A stretch of DNA of 64,000 nucleotides from Teichococcus rhizosphaerae (GCF_002631185.1 NZ_PDNU01000019.1:1-64000); one strand, 5' to 3'; counted from the first letter of the stretch, positions 1-8,600 are shown. Notes: generated by a model from the sequence alone, not told the origin. Program-made: numbers and translations.

Positions 1-2
1 AC

Positions 3-86
3 GGCCTCACCAACGCCGCCGCCGAGTGGACCCTGATCGCCCTCGCCTACAACTGCCGCAGGCTTCACCGCCTGCGGCTCGCCTGA
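3..86 (+). mobile_element. C-terminal end of an IS1182-like transposase (cut by window edge)
   Basis: The first 28 codons read GLTNAAAEWTLIALAYNCRR followed by LHRLRLA and a TGA stop. A Gly-Leu, Ala-Glu-Trp-x-Leu, Ala-Tyr-Asn pattern ending in a short basic tail resembles the C-terminus of DDE transposases of the IS1182 type. Only the last residues are inside the window, so catalytic residues cannot be checked and the family call rests on this short tail. The element reads toward the 3' end of the convergent cation efflux gene. It could also be another IS4/IS5-superfamily transposase. Confidence 0.55.
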
Positions 87-118
87 CCTCACCACCCGCG
101 CCACCAACACGCAGCCCG

Positions 119-144
119 CAGACCCAAACCCGACAGGCTGCTAG
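119..144. repeat. Putative terminal inverted repeat / insertion boundary of the IS
   Basis: Downstream of the transposase stop lies cagacccaaacccgacaggc followed by tgCTAG. GACAGGCTGCTAG resembles the outer end of IS1182-like elements as I remember them. The CTAG at 141-144 contains the stop codon of the convergent cation efflux gene, so the element may have inserted at a CTAG target. The other terminus is outside the window, so the repeat cannot be matched to its partner. Confidence 0.35.
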
Positions 145-1037
145 AGGACCAGCACCCCCTGGTGCTTGGCCTTCGCCTCCGGCTCCACATGGATGGTGAT
201 CACCGCGCTGCCAAGCTCGGCCTTCAGCGCCGCCTCGATGCGGTCGCAGATCTCATGCGCCTCGGCCACCCGCATGTCGCCGGGCACGACGAGATGGAAC
301 TCGACGAAGGTGGTGCTGCCGGAATGCCGGGTGCGCAGGTCGTGCGCCTCGATCGCGCCCGCCGCCTCGCTGGAGACGAGGCCGCGGATGCGCGCCAGCA
401 GGCCCGGCTCCACCGCCTCGTCCATCAGCCCGCCGACGCTCTCCCGCATCAGCCGCCAGCCGGAGAACAGGATGTTCACCGCCGTCAGCGCCGCCAGCAG
501 CGGGTCCAGCCACAGGATTCCGGTGAGCGCCACGGCACCCACCCCCACCACCACGCCGGCCGAGGTGACGACATCCGCGAGCAGGTGCCGCGCATCGGCC
601 AGCAGGGCCGGCGAGCGCAGCCGCCGCCCGGCGCGGAACAGCTGCCAGGACCAGCCGGCGTTGATGGCGGTGGCGACGGCGGAGATGGCCAGGCCCATGG
701 CCGGCAGGGCAAGCGGGCGCGGCGCCTGCCAGGCGCCCCAGGCCTCGTTCAGGATCAGCAGCGCCGCGACGACGATCAGCACCCCCTCCAGCACGGCCGA
801 GAAATACTCGGCCTTGGCATGGCCATAGGGGTGGTTGGCATCGGGCGGCGCGGCGGAAAGGCGGATGGCGAGCAGCGCCGCCACGGCGGCGGCGACGTTG
901 ACGATCGACTCCAGCGCATCGGCCATCAGGGCCACGCTGCCGGTCAGCCACCAGGCCAGCGCCTTCAGCCCCAGCACCGCCAGGGCCACGCCCACGCTGC
1001 CCGTCGCGAGGGTCGTCGCACGGCTCATTCCGCTCAT
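141..1037 (-). CDS. Cation diffusion facilitator family transporter
   Basis: A 298-residue inner-membrane protein of the CDF family, which exports divalent metals such as Zn, Fe, Co or Cd in exchange for protons. Several hydrophobic helices are visible: residues 12-30, LMADALESIVNVAA (helix 2, with a metal-site aspartate in MADALES), the EGVLIVVAALLIL helix, and LLADARHLLADVVTSAGVVV with the HxxxD metal-site pair. HPYGHAKAEYFSA is the usual cytosolic loop, and the C-terminal region VEFHLVVPGD..AHEICDRIE..VTIHVEPE is the ferredoxin-like cytosolic domain. Start is the ATG at 1037; a second ATG three codons on is possible. The stop TAG sits inside the CTAG at the junction with an IS end. Metal specificity cannot be read from the sequence. 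Confidence 0.9.
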   Translation of the reverse strand: MSGMSRATTLATGSVGVALAVLGLKALAWWLTGSVALMADALESIVNVAAAVAALLAIRLSAAPPDANHPYGHAKAEYFSAVLEGVLIVVAALLILNEAWGAWQAPRPLALPAMGLAISAVATAINAGWSWQLFRAGRRLRSPALLADARHLLADVVTSAGVVVGVGAVALTGILWLDPLLAALTAVNILFSGWRLMRESVGGLMDEAVEPGLLARIRGLVSSEAAGAIEAHDLRTRHSGSTTFVEFHLVVPGDMRVAEAHEICDRIEAALKAELGSAVITIHVEPEAKAKHQGVLVL

Positions 1038-1154
1038 CCTGCGCTGTTCAGTGAGCGCCTTCTAGGCCAGGCGGGGCCGCCAAGGGAAACCCGAAAAGGT
1101 CACGGCCGAGCCGCGATGGGCGGGAAGGAGGGCGCCCCCTCCTCCCCTTGGCCC

Positions 1155-4100
1155 TCACACCGAGAAGTACTTGGCGCGCGGGTGGTGCAGCACGATGGCG
1201 CTGGTGGACTGCTCCGGGTGGAGCTGCCACTCATCCGAGATCGAGACGCCGATGCGCTCGGCCTTGAGCAGCTTCAGCAGCGGCGCCTGGTCCTCCAGCC
1301 GCGGGCAGGCGGGGTAGCCGAAGGAGTAGCGGCCGCCGCGGTAGCCCTGGGCCAGCATCTTCTCCATGTCCCGGTCATCCTCGCCGGCATAGCCCAGCTC
1401 GGCGCGGATGCGCTTGTGGACGTATTCCGCCATGGCCTCCGCCATCTCGACCGAGAGGCCGTGCAGGTAGAGGTAGTCCTGGTAGCGGTTGCCCTCGAAC
1501 CATTCGCGCGCCACGTCGCTCGCCTTCTGCCCCACCGTGACCACTTGGAGGCCGATGACGTCGCGGTTGCCCGGCCCGTCCCCGATGTCGCGCACGAAGT
1601 CGGCGATGCAGTCGCCATCCTCCTTGGGCTGGCGCGGCAGGGTGAAGCGCGCGGCCTCCGTCACCCCGTCCTCCTCGAACAGGATGACGTCGTTGCCCTG
1701 GCCGGCGCATTTCCAGTAGCCGTAGATGGCCTGGGGCCGCAGGATCTTCTCCGCTTCCGCCAGGGCCAGCATGCGCTTCAGCACCGGGCGCAGCTCCTGC
1801 TTCGCCCAGCCGATGAAGTCGTCGAGCGAGCGGCCCTGCTTCCGGAAGCCCCACTGGAACTGGTAGAGCGAGCGCTCGTTGATGAAGGGGATGATCGCCT
1901 TCGGGTCCGACTCCATCACGCGCGGGCCCCAGAAGGGCGGCACGGGCACGGGCTCGTCCGCGGTCAGCCGGTGGCGGCGCGCCTGGGCGTAGTTGACATC
2001 GACGGGCGCGAAGCCGCGCGGGTCGGCGGTGCCGAGGGTGCGGGTGGTATTGCGCGACTTGCCGCTGCGCTTGGATTGCAGCGCGGCGAGGTAGCCGTCG
2101 AAGTCGTTGCCCATCACCTTGTCCATCAGGTGCAGGCCGTCGAAGGCGTCGCGCGCATAGGCGACGCGGCCATTGGCATAGGCGCGGACGCAGTCATCCT
2201 CGACGAAGTTGCGCGTCAGCGCGGCGCCGCCGAGCAGCACCGGCACCTCCACGCCGAGACGCGACATCTCCTCCAGGTTCTCCTTCATCACCACGGTGGA
2301 TTTGACCAGGAGGCCGGACATGCCGATGGCATTGGCGCGGTGTTCCCGCACCGCCGCCACCATGTCGTTCAGCGGCACCTTGATGCCGAGATTGACAACC
2401 TTGTAGCCGTTGTTGGTGAGGATGATGTCGACGAGGTTCTTGCCGATGTCGTGCACGTCGCCCTTCACCGTGGCGAGGACGATGGTGCCCTTCTCCTGCC
2501 CGTCGATCTTCTCCATGTGCGGCTCGAGATAGGCGACGGCGGCCTTCATCGTCTCGGCCGATTGCAGCACGAAGGGAAGCTGCATCTTGCCGGAGCCGAA
2601 CAGCTCGCCCACCACCTTCATGCCGTCGAGCAGGATGCCGTTGATGATGTCGAGCGGCTTGATGCCCTTGGCCAGCGCATCCGCCAGCTCCTCGTCCAGC
2701 CCCTTGCGGTCGCCATCGACGATGCGGTCCTTGAGGCGGCCCTCGACCGTCTCGGCCTTCACCTTCTTGGCGGCATCCGCGGCCTTGCGGCCGGCGAACA
2801 TCTCCAGGAAGCGGGCAAGCGGGTCATAGCCCTCGCTGCGGCGGTCGAAGATCAGGTCCTCGGCCACCTTCACCTCCTCGGGCGGGATGGCGTGCAGCGG
2901 CTTGATCTTGGAGACATGCACGATGGCGCCGGTCATGCCCGCCTTCACCGCGTGGTCCAGGAACACCGAGTTCAGCACGTGCCGCGCGGCCGGGTTCAGG
3001 CCGAAGGAGATGTTGCTGAGGCCCAGGATGATCTGGATGTCCGGGAACCGCTCCCGGATCATGCGGATGCCCTCCAGCGTCCAGAGGCCGAGCTTGCGGT
3101 CGTCCTCGTTGCCGGTGGCGATGGTGAAGGTCAGCGGGTCGATCAGCAGGTCGCTCTGTGGCAGGCCATGCCTGTCGCAGGCGAACTCCACCAGCCGCGC
3201 GGCGATGCGGAGCTTGTCCTCCGGCGTCTTGGCCATGCCCACCTCGTCGATGGTGAGGGCGATGACGGCGGCGCCGAACTTCTTGGCCAGCACCATGCGG
3301 TCCGTCGCGTGACCCTCGCCATCCTCGAAGTTGATCGAGTTGATGATGGGCTTGCCGCCATGCAGCTTCAGGGCGCTCTCGATCACCGGCGTCTCGGTGC
3401 TGTCGATCACCAGCGGCGCGTTGACGCTGCCGGTGAAGCGGCGCACCACCTCGTCCATCTCGGCCTTTTCGTCGCGGCCGACGAAGGCGGTGCAGATATC
3501 GAGGGAGTTGGAGCCCTCCGCCACCTGCTCGCGCCCGATGGAGACGCAGGCATCCCAGTCATGCGCCGCCTGCCGCTCGCGCCAGGCCTTGGAGCCATTG
3601 GCGTTGCAGCGCTCGCCGATGGAGAAGTAGCTGTTCTCCTGCCGCAGCGTGGTGGCGCCATAGAGGCTCGCCACCTGCGGCACCCAGTGGACATCGCGCC
3701 GCACGGGCGCGGGGCGGAAGCGCCCGCCATCCACGCGGCGCAGCATGGCGTCCAGCGCCTGGATGTGCGGCGTCGAGGTGCCGCAGCAGCCGCCGATGAG
3801 GTTGACGCCATCCTCGGCGACGAAGCGCTCCATCCAGCTCGCCATCTCGGCGGCGCCGAGCGGGTAGTGCGTGCGGCCGTCCACCAGCTCGGGCAGGCCG
3901 GCATTGGGCTGCACCGAGATCAGGCCGGGCCAGTTCCGCGCGAGGTAGCGGACATGCTCGGCCATTTCCTGCGGGCCGGTGGCGCAGTTCAGCCCGATCA
4001 GCGGCACGTCGAGCGCCTGCACCACGGTGGTGGCGGCGGCGATGTCGGCGCCGACCAGCAGCGTGCCGGTGGTCTCCACCGTCACCTGCACGAAGATGGG

Positions 4101-4655
4101 GATGTCCTTCCCCGCCTCGCGCAGCGCGGCCTTGGCGGCGTTCACCGCCGCCTTGATGAACAGCGTGTCCTGGTTGGTCTCGGTCAGCAGCGCATCCGCC
4201 CCGCCGGCGATCAGCCCGCGGCACTGCTCGGTGAGCGCCGCCTCCAGCGTGTCGTAGTCGATATGGCCGAGGGAGGGCAGCTTGGTGCCGGGGCCGATAT
4301 CGCCGATCACCCAGCGGTCCCGCCCGTCGCTGAAGCTGTCCGCCGCCTCCCGCGCCAGCTCGACCGAGAGCTTGTTGATCTCGAAGGCGCGGGCGCCCAG
4401 CTCGAACTCCTCCAGCGTGATCGGCGAGCCGCCGAAGCTGTTGGTCAGCACCATGTCCGACCCGGCCTCGTAGTAGCCGCGATGGATCTCGCGCACGAGC
4501 TCGGGGCGGGAAAGGCACAGCACCTCGGTGCAGTTCTCCTTGCCCCAGTAGTCGCGCTCGACATCGAGTGTCAGGGCCTGGACACGGCTGCCCATGCCGC
4601 CATCGCAGAGCAGCACACGGTCGCGCAGGGCTTCCAACAGGGGCGGACGGGCCAT
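1155..4655 (-). CDS. metH: Cobalamin-dependent methionine synthase
   Basis: Transfers the methyl group of 5-methyltetrahydrofolate to homocysteine through methylcobalamin, giving methionine. The 1166 residues contain all four modules. The homocysteine domain has zinc cysteines in LNCATGP (about residue 220) and IGGCCGTSTPH (about 285-292). The pterin-binding domain follows at roughly 330-620. The B12 domain carries GDVHDIGKN (about 731-739), whose His is the lower cobalt ligand. The C-terminal AdoMet reactivation domain contains RYSFGYPACP (about 1107-1116). Length is close to the usual about 1200. It starts 16 bp after the ArsR-methyltransferase gene, so the two are probably one transcript controlled by the dyad at 5638-5659. 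No metF lies nearby. Confidence 0.97.
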   Translation of the reverse strand: MARPPLLEALRDRVLLCDGGMGSRVQALTLDVERDYWGKENCTEVLCLSRPELVREIHRGYYEAGSDMVLTNSFGGSPITLEEFELGARAFEINKLSVELAREAADSFSDGRDRWVIGDIGPGTKLPSLGHIDYDTLEAALTEQCRGLIAGGADALLTETNQDTLFIKAAVNAAKAALREAGKDIPIFVQVTVETTGTLLVGADIAAATTVVQALDVPLIGLNCATGPQEMAEHVRYLARNWPGLISVQPNAGLPELVDGRTHYPLGAAEMASWMERFVAEDGVNLIGGCCGTSTPHIQALDAMLRRVDGGRFRPAPVRRDVHWVPQVASLYGATTLRQENSYFSIGERCNANGSKAWRERQAAHDWDACVSIGREQVAEGSNSLDICTAFVGRDEKAEMDEVVRRFTGSVNAPLVIDSTETPVIESALKLHGGKPIINSINFEDGEGHATDRMVLAKKFGAAVIALTIDEVGMAKTPEDKLRIAARLVEFACDRHGLPQSDLLIDPLTFTIATGNEDDRKLGLWTLEGIRMIRERFPDIQIILGLSNISFGLNPAARHVLNSVFLDHAVKAGMTGAIVHVSKIKPLHAIPPEEVKVAEDLIFDRRSEGYDPLARFLEMFAGRKAADAAKKVKAETVEGRLKDRIVDGDRKGLDEELADALAKGIKPLDIINGILLDGMKVVGELFGSGKMQLPFVLQSAETMKAAVAYLEPHMEKIDGQEKGTIVLATVKGDVHDIGKNLVDIILTNNGYKVVNLGIKVPLNDMVAAVREHRANAIGMSGLLVKSTVVMKENLEEMSRLGVEVPVLLGGAALTRNFVEDDCVRAYANGRVAYARDAFDGLHLMDKVMGNDFDGYLAALQSKRSGKSRNTTRTLGTADPRGFAPVDVNYAQARRHRLTADEPVPVPPFWGPRVMESDPKAIIPFINERSLYQFQWGFRKQGRSLDDFIGWAKQELRPVLKRMLALAEAEKILRPQAIYGYWKCAGQGNDVILFEEDGVTEAARFTLPRQPKEDGDCIADFVRDIGDGPGNRDVIGLQVVTVGQKASDVAREWFEGNRYQDYLYLHGLSVEMAEAMAEYVHKRIRAELGYAGEDDRDMEKMLAQGYRGGRYSFGYPACPRLEDQAPLLKLLKAERIGVSISDEWQLHPEQSTSAIVLHHPRAKYFSV

Positions 4656-4671
4656 GGGGCGGGCCTCTCTC

Positions 4672-5625
4672 TTAGAAGTTCAGGACGGGTTCGGGCAGGG
4701 GCGCGACGGAAACGGCGAGGCGCCGCGCCGGCCAGAGGCGGACAGGCAGCGGGCCGGGAACCTCCACCGCCGGCAGCGGCGCGCAGCCGGCGGCGCCGAG
4801 CCAGCCGGCCAGCTCCGCGTCGTCGAAGCCGGGCCAGCGATGCGCGAGGCCGGCCAGCACGTCCTGCCGCTCATGCGGCGCCAGGTCGATCACCACCAGC
4901 AGCCCGCCCGGGCGCAGGATGCGCGCGGCCTCGGCCAGCGCGGCGGCCGGGTCCTCGGCGTAGTGCAGCACCATCTGCAGGGTGGCGGCATCGAAGCCGG
5001 CGTCGGGCAGCGGCAGGCGGTACATGTCGGCCAACCGCACGGAGGCATTGGCGAGGCCCCGCTCGCCGAGCCGCGCGCGGGCCAGCGCCAGCATCTCGCG
5101 GCTGGCATCCAGCCCCAGCACGGAGGCGGCGCGCGGCGCCATCACCTCCAGCAGCCGCCCCGTGCCGGTGCCGATATCGGCCACGCGGCCCAGCCGCTCC
5201 GGCAGCAGGCGCAGCAGCGCCGCCTCGATCTCCGCGCCCGGCAGGTCGAGGGCGCGCATCTCGTCCCAGTCCGCGCCGTCGCGCCGGAAGGCCTCGGAGG
5301 CGGCGCGGGCCCGCTCGGCGGCGATGCGGGCGCTGGCGCGGCGGTCGGCGGCGACGGTCGGCTCGTCCTCCGGCAGCCGGGCCAGCACCTGCCGGGCCAG
5401 CCCGGCCTCGGGGGAAAGCTGGAAATAGGCATTGGCGCCCTCGGGCAGCCGCTCCAGCAGCCCGGCCTCGACCAGCAGCTTCAGGTGGCGCGACAGGCGC
5501 GGCTGGCTCTGGCCCAGAATGGCGCACAGCTCGGACACGCAGAAGGCGCCGCGGGCGCACAGGGCCAGCAGGCGCAGGCGGGTCGGTTCGGCGGTGGCGC
5601 GCAGTTGCGCCAGCAGGGTCTCCAT
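4672..5625 (-). CDS. ArsR/SmtB-type regulator fused to a SAM-dependent methyltransferase domain (SahR-like candidate)
   Basis: A 317-residue two-domain protein. Residues 1-85 form an ArsR winged helix (EPTRLRLLALCARGAFCVSE, recognition helix region QSQPRLSRHLKLL, wing GANAYFQLS). From about residue 145 a class I methyltransferase fold appears with glycine-rich motif VADIGTGTGRLLEVM and acidic motif VLGLDASREML. ArsR proteins next to methionine-cycle genes are known in proteobacteria, and SahR regulators respond to S-adenosylhomocysteine. It is inferred here that the methyltransferase-like domain acts as the SAM/SAH sensor rather than an enzyme. The gene leads the metH operon and lies 12 bp from a perfect inverted repeat, consistent with autoregulation. 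Confidence 0.85.
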   Translation of the reverse strand: METLLAQLRATAEPTRLRLLALCARGAFCVSELCAILGQSQPRLSRHLKLLVEAGLLERLPEGANAYFQLSPEAGLARQVLARLPEDEPTVAADRRASARIAAERARAASEAFRRDGADWDEMRALDLPGAEIEAALLRLLPERLGRVADIGTGTGRLLEVMAPRAASVLGLDASREMLALARARLGERGLANASVRLADMYRLPLPDAGFDAATLQMVLHYAEDPAAALAEAARILRPGGLLVVIDLAPHERQDVLAGLAHRWPGFDDAELAGWLGAAGCAPLPAVEVPGPLPVRLWPARRLAVSVAPLPEPVLNF

Positions 5626-5637
5626 GGGGTTGCGGAT

Positions 5638-5659
5638 GACATAAAGACTTCTTTATGTC
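5638..5659. promoter_or_regulatory. Perfect inverted-repeat operator between arsR-methyltransferase/metH and the divergent CxCC gene
   Basis: GACATAAAG (5638-5646), four-base spacer ACTT, then CTTTATGTC (5651-5659): nine perfectly complementary bases per arm, strikingly AT-rich for this genome. The form, with a central AAAG/CTTT, matches what I recall of methionine-cycle ArsR/SahR operators in alphaproteobacteria. It lies 12 bp upstream of the ArsR-fusion start and overlaps the first possible ATG (5655) of the divergent gene. A related site precedes ahcY at 46327-46350. Confidence 0.75.
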
Positions 5660-6053
5660 TAGCTTCATGCGCTGGTCCCTCGATGCCCGAACCCCCCTCC
5701 GCCTGCTGGGCGGCGCCGCCCCTGGCCTTGCCTCCCCTGGCCCTGCCTCCCCTGGCGCCGTCGTGCTGGCCGAGGATGGCGCGCCGCTGCCCGGGCGGCC
5801 GGCGCGGGTGGAGCGCTTCGCAGCACCGCCCGCCACGGCGCATCCCGCCGGCTGCGCCTGCTGCCAGCCGCGCAACCCGGTTGCCATCGCGCTGGACCGG
5901 CTGTTCCTGGCCCGCACCAAGGGGGAGGTGCCGTGGTTCGACAGCATCGTCGCCGTGGCGCGGACCGAGGAGGGGAGGGCGGCCATTCGCGCCGCGCTGG
6001 AACATGACAGTGTCGCGCGGGCACGGTTCAGGCTGGAAGGGCAGGAGGAATGA
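5655..6053 (+). CDS. Small conserved-type protein with CxCC motif, divergent from the metH operon; function unknown
   Basis: A 132-residue soluble protein that I do not recognise with confidence. The first half is Gly/Ala/Pro-rich and poorly structured. The second half looks conserved: a CACCQPRNP motif, then ALDRLFLARTKGEVPWFDSI and a helical segment ending ARARFRL. Three clustered cysteines suggest metal or cofactor binding; similar small CxCC proteins occur, as I recall, near COG0523 metal chaperone genes, but none is present here. The first ATG (5655) lies inside the operator dyad, and a second in-frame ATG is at 5667. Neither has a clear Shine-Dalgarno, so the start is uncertain. It may share regulation with the divergent ArsR-metH operon. 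Confidence 0.6.
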   Translation: MSSFMRWSLDARTPLRLLGGAAPGLASPGPASPGAVVLAEDGAPLPGRPARVERFAAPPATAHPAGCACCQPRNPVAIALDRLFLARTKGEVPWFDSIVAVARTEEGRAAIRAALEHDSVARARFRLEGQEE

Positions 6054-6087
6054 GTTCCCCCAGCGCCCTCCTTCCTTTTCCCGCGGG

Positions 6088-7188
6088 TCAGCAGAAATGG
6101 GCGCCGCGGGTTTCCACCGTCACCACATAGAGGGACTGGCTGGCGGTCATGAACAGGCGGTTGCGCCGCGTGCCGCCGAAGCAGAGGTTGGAGCAGATCT
6201 CGGGCAGCCTGATCAGCCCGATGCGCTGGCCATCGGGGGCGAAGACATGCACCCCGTCATAGCCATCCCCCACCCAGCCGGCGCCGGCCCAGAGATTGCC
6301 CGCCTCGTCGCAGCGCATGCCGTCCGCCATGCCGGTCCGGCCGTCCATCTCCATGCTGCAGAAGGTGCGCGGGTTGGCAAGGCGGCCGCCCTCCACGTCG
6401 AAGGCCCAGACGATGCTCCTGGCCTCGGGGTAGTGGCTTATCCCGGTATCGGCGACATAGAGGGTGCGGTAGTCGGGGCTGAAGCACAGGCCGTTGGGCT
6501 TGAAGGGCTGGTCCGCCACCTTGGCGACGCGCCCATCCGCCGGGTCGATGCGGTAGATCGCCTCCTTGATCAGCGGGCGGGGCGAGCTGGCCGCCTCCGG
6601 CACGCGGTTGCCCTCATAGTCCATCAGCGCGCCATAGCCGGGATCGGTGAACCAGATGGCGCCGTCCTGCGGGTGGACCACGGCGTCGTTGGGCGCGTTG
6701 AAGGGGCCGTCCGGCCCCCGCGCGGCCAGCACGGTCAGCTTCCCGTCCGGCTCGTAGCGCACCACGTCGCGGTGGAAGTGGCGGCAGGCGATCTGCCGCC
6801 CCTCGCGGTCGAAGGTGTTGCCGTTGGAATAGCCGGAAGGGCTGCGGAAGCGGCGGGAAACGCGCAGGTCCTCCTCCGTCAGCCGCAGGCACTCGTCGTT
6901 CGGGATGTCGGACCAGACCAGGAAGCGGCCCGTGGCGTGCCAGGCCGGCCCCTCCGCCCAGCCCATGCCGGTGTGCAGCCGGCGGATGGCGCTGTTGCCA
7001 AGTCGCGCGGTGAAGCGCTTCGTGTCCAGCGCGACGATGTCGGCATCGGGGTAGCGGGCGGGCGGCGCGCCCGGGCCGTAGAGGCGCTGCGCGCTGGCGC
7101 CAGGGCTGAGGCCGGCCAGCATGGGGGTGGCCAGGGCGGCGGCGCCGAGCAGCACCCCCCGCCGGCGCGCGGTGGCAGAAACGGACAT
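6088..7188 (-). CDS. SMP-30/gluconolactonase-family protein with Tat signal
   Basis: A 366-residue exported protein. The N-terminus ARRRGVLLGAAALATPMLAG is a twin-arginine type signal followed by Ala-x-Ala (GASA). The mature part is a six-bladed propeller of the SMP-30/LRE family: GMGWAEGPAWHATG, LVWSDIPNDECL, NGNTFDREGR, FNAPNDAVVHPQDGAIWFTD, NGLCFSPDYRTLYVADTG, and TGMADGMRCDEAGNLWAG. Family members hydrolyse lactones or similar esters using a bound divalent metal; the acidic and Asn ligands (EGP, NDA, NG, DG) are present. Substrate is unknown. It stands alone between a forward small gene and a reverse channel gene. Lactonase and sugar-lactone roles are both possible. Confidence 0.85.
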   Translation of the reverse strand: MSVSATARRRGVLLGAAALATPMLAGLSPGASAQRLYGPGAPPARYPDADIVALDTKRFTARLGNSAIRRLHTGMGWAEGPAWHATGRFLVWSDIPNDECLRLTEEDLRVSRRFRSPSGYSNGNTFDREGRQIACRHFHRDVVRYEPDGKLTVLAARGPDGPFNAPNDAVVHPQDGAIWFTDPGYGALMDYEGNRVPEAASSPRPLIKEAIYRIDPADGRVAKVADQPFKPNGLCFSPDYRTLYVADTGISHYPEARSIVWAFDVEGGRLANPRTFCSMEMDGRTGMADGMRCDEAGNLWAGAGWVGDGYDGVHVFAPDGQRIGLIRLPEICSNLCFGGTRRNRLFMTASQSLYVVTVETRGAHFC

Positions 7189-7295
7189 CGGCTTGTTTCC
7201 TCCCGGGGCGCGGGGCGCACCGCCCTATGCCGCGGCCCCGCGCGGCCAGGCCCGGCGGGCCGCAGCCCGCGGCGCCGGCCGCGGGTGATCCCCCA

Positions 7296-8477
7296 CTACC
7301 GCGCCATCGCCGTCCGCTCATTCTGCCTCGCCCCGGCCGGCGGCGCATCATTTCCGGGGATGCCGGCGGGCGCGTCCATCCAGGCCGCGCCCGGCGGCAG
7401 GCGGCCGATCTCGGCCCGCCGGCGCGGCAGGGCGTAGGGGTGCTCGGCCCGCAGCCAGCCGATCATCTTCTCCCGCACCTCGCAGCGCAGGTCGAAGGCG
7501 CGGCCGGCATTGCTGGCGCTGACCAGCAGCCGCACCTCCATGGTGTCCTGCCTGAAGTCCGTCACCTGCAGGTTCACCACCCGCCCGTCCCACAGGCGGG
7601 AAGCGCGGGCGATCTCCTCCAGCTTCGCGCGCATGGCGGGGATGGGCGCGGCGTGGTCCAGATACATCATCACCGTGCCGATCAGCGCCGCGCCCTCGCG
7701 CGTCCAGTTCTGGAAGGGCTTCTCGATGAAGTAGGCGAGCGGCAGCACCATCCGCCGCCAGTCCCACAGCCGCACCACGACATAGGTGGCGGAGATCTCC
7801 TCCACATTGCCCCATTCGCCCTCGACGATCACCGCGTCCTCCAGCCGGATCGGCTGGGTGATGGCGAGCTGGATGCCGGCGATCAGGTTCTTCAGCACCG
7901 GCTGCAGGGCGAGGCCCACCACCAGGCCCGCGGCGCCGGCCGAGGCCAGCAGCGAGACGCCGTATTGCCGCACCCCGTCGAAGGTCATCAGCGCCACCGC
8001 GGCGGTGACCACCACGATCAGCGAGGCGGCGACGCGCTGCAGGATGCGCGACTGCGTGGCGTGCTTGCGGGCGAGGAGGTTGTCCTCGGCATCCAGCTTG
8101 AAGCGGCGGAGATAGACGGTGGTCCAGATGCGCAGCGCCGTCAGCGCCACCCAGCCCATGAGGCAGATGAAGCAGACCAGCAGCGCGTGCCGCACGATGG
8201 CGGTCTGCTGCGCCGTCAGCGGCGCGAGGCCGGCGGCGACGGACAGGAAGAACACGACCAGCCCGAGCCGCACGGGGCCGTAGGTGCGCGAGACCAGCGA
8301 GCGGAGGAACAGCTCCCGCTCCCGCACCAGCCGCGTCAGCAGGCGGAACACCAGCCGGTGGACCCAGACCGCCAGCAGCACCGCCGCCGCCAGCACGGCG
8401 AGGCTCACCGCCCAGTCCGGTGCCCAGCCCACGGAGGCGACGATGTCCCGGGCCGTCGTGTCGAGCTGATCGAGCAA
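7296..8477 (-). CDS. MscS-family mechanosensitive ion channel
   Basis: A 393-residue membrane protein. Helices are visible at about 23-42 (VSLAVLAAAVLLAVWVH), two more in the region 75-135, and a pair before the pore. The pore-lining segment SAGAAGLVVGLALQPVLKN with its Gly/Ala packing, then IAGIQLAITQPIRLEDAVIV and GNVEEI, is the MscS signature, followed by the beta domain. Such channels release solutes on hypo-osmotic shock. The start is a TTG at 8477, supported by a strong Shine-Dalgarno (aGGGAGa) six bases upstream and the absence of any early in-frame ATG. It appears monocistronic. Confidence 0.9.
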   Translation of the reverse strand: MLDQLDTTARDIVASVGWAPDWAVSLAVLAAAVLLAVWVHRLVFRLLTRLVRERELFLRSLVSRTYGPVRLGLVVFFLSVAAGLAPLTAQQTAIVRHALLVCFICLMGWVALTALRIWTTVYLRRFKLDAEDNLLARKHATQSRILQRVAASLIVVVTAAVALMTFDGVRQYGVSLLASAGAAGLVVGLALQPVLKNLIAGIQLAITQPIRLEDAVIVEGEWGNVEEISATYVVVRLWDWRRMVLPLAYFIEKPFQNWTREGAALIGTVMMYLDHAAPIPAMRAKLEEIARASRLWDGRVVNLQVTDFRQDTMEVRLLVSASNAGRAFDLRCEVREKMIGWLRAEHPYALPRRRAEIGRLPPGAAWMDAPAGIPGNDAPPAGARQNERTAMAR

Positions 8478-8546
8478 GAGCTTCTCCCTGTCCGCTGCCC
8501 CTTCAATGCGGGCGGCGGGCAGGTGTTTCCAGGCCCGGCCACGGGC

Positions 8547-8580
8547 GTGTGACCGGGTGTGTGACCGGGTGTGTGACCGG
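8547..8580. repeat. 12-bp tandem repeat, about 2.8 copies
   Basis: GTGTGACCGG occurs at 8547-8556, 8559-8568 and 8571-8580, separated each time by GT, giving a 12-bp period. It lies between the 5' end of the MscS gene and the 3' end of a GNAT gene, upstream of the channel gene. Three equally spaced identical units could be slippage or a small array of binding sites. Confidence 0.8.
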
Positions 8581-8600
8581 GCGGGCGGCGGAAGCGCGGC

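Noticed and set aside
162-5639. Very long forward reading frame opposite metH and its neighbours
   Set aside because: It is His/Arg/Gln/Gly-rich, has no recognisable domain and runs antisense across several clear genes; it is a by-product of GC-rich codons.
4656-5680. Cobalamin or SAM riboswitch ahead of metH
   Set aside because: metH starts 16 bp after the previous gene, and the promoter region before the ArsR fusion is too short and holds only the dyad.
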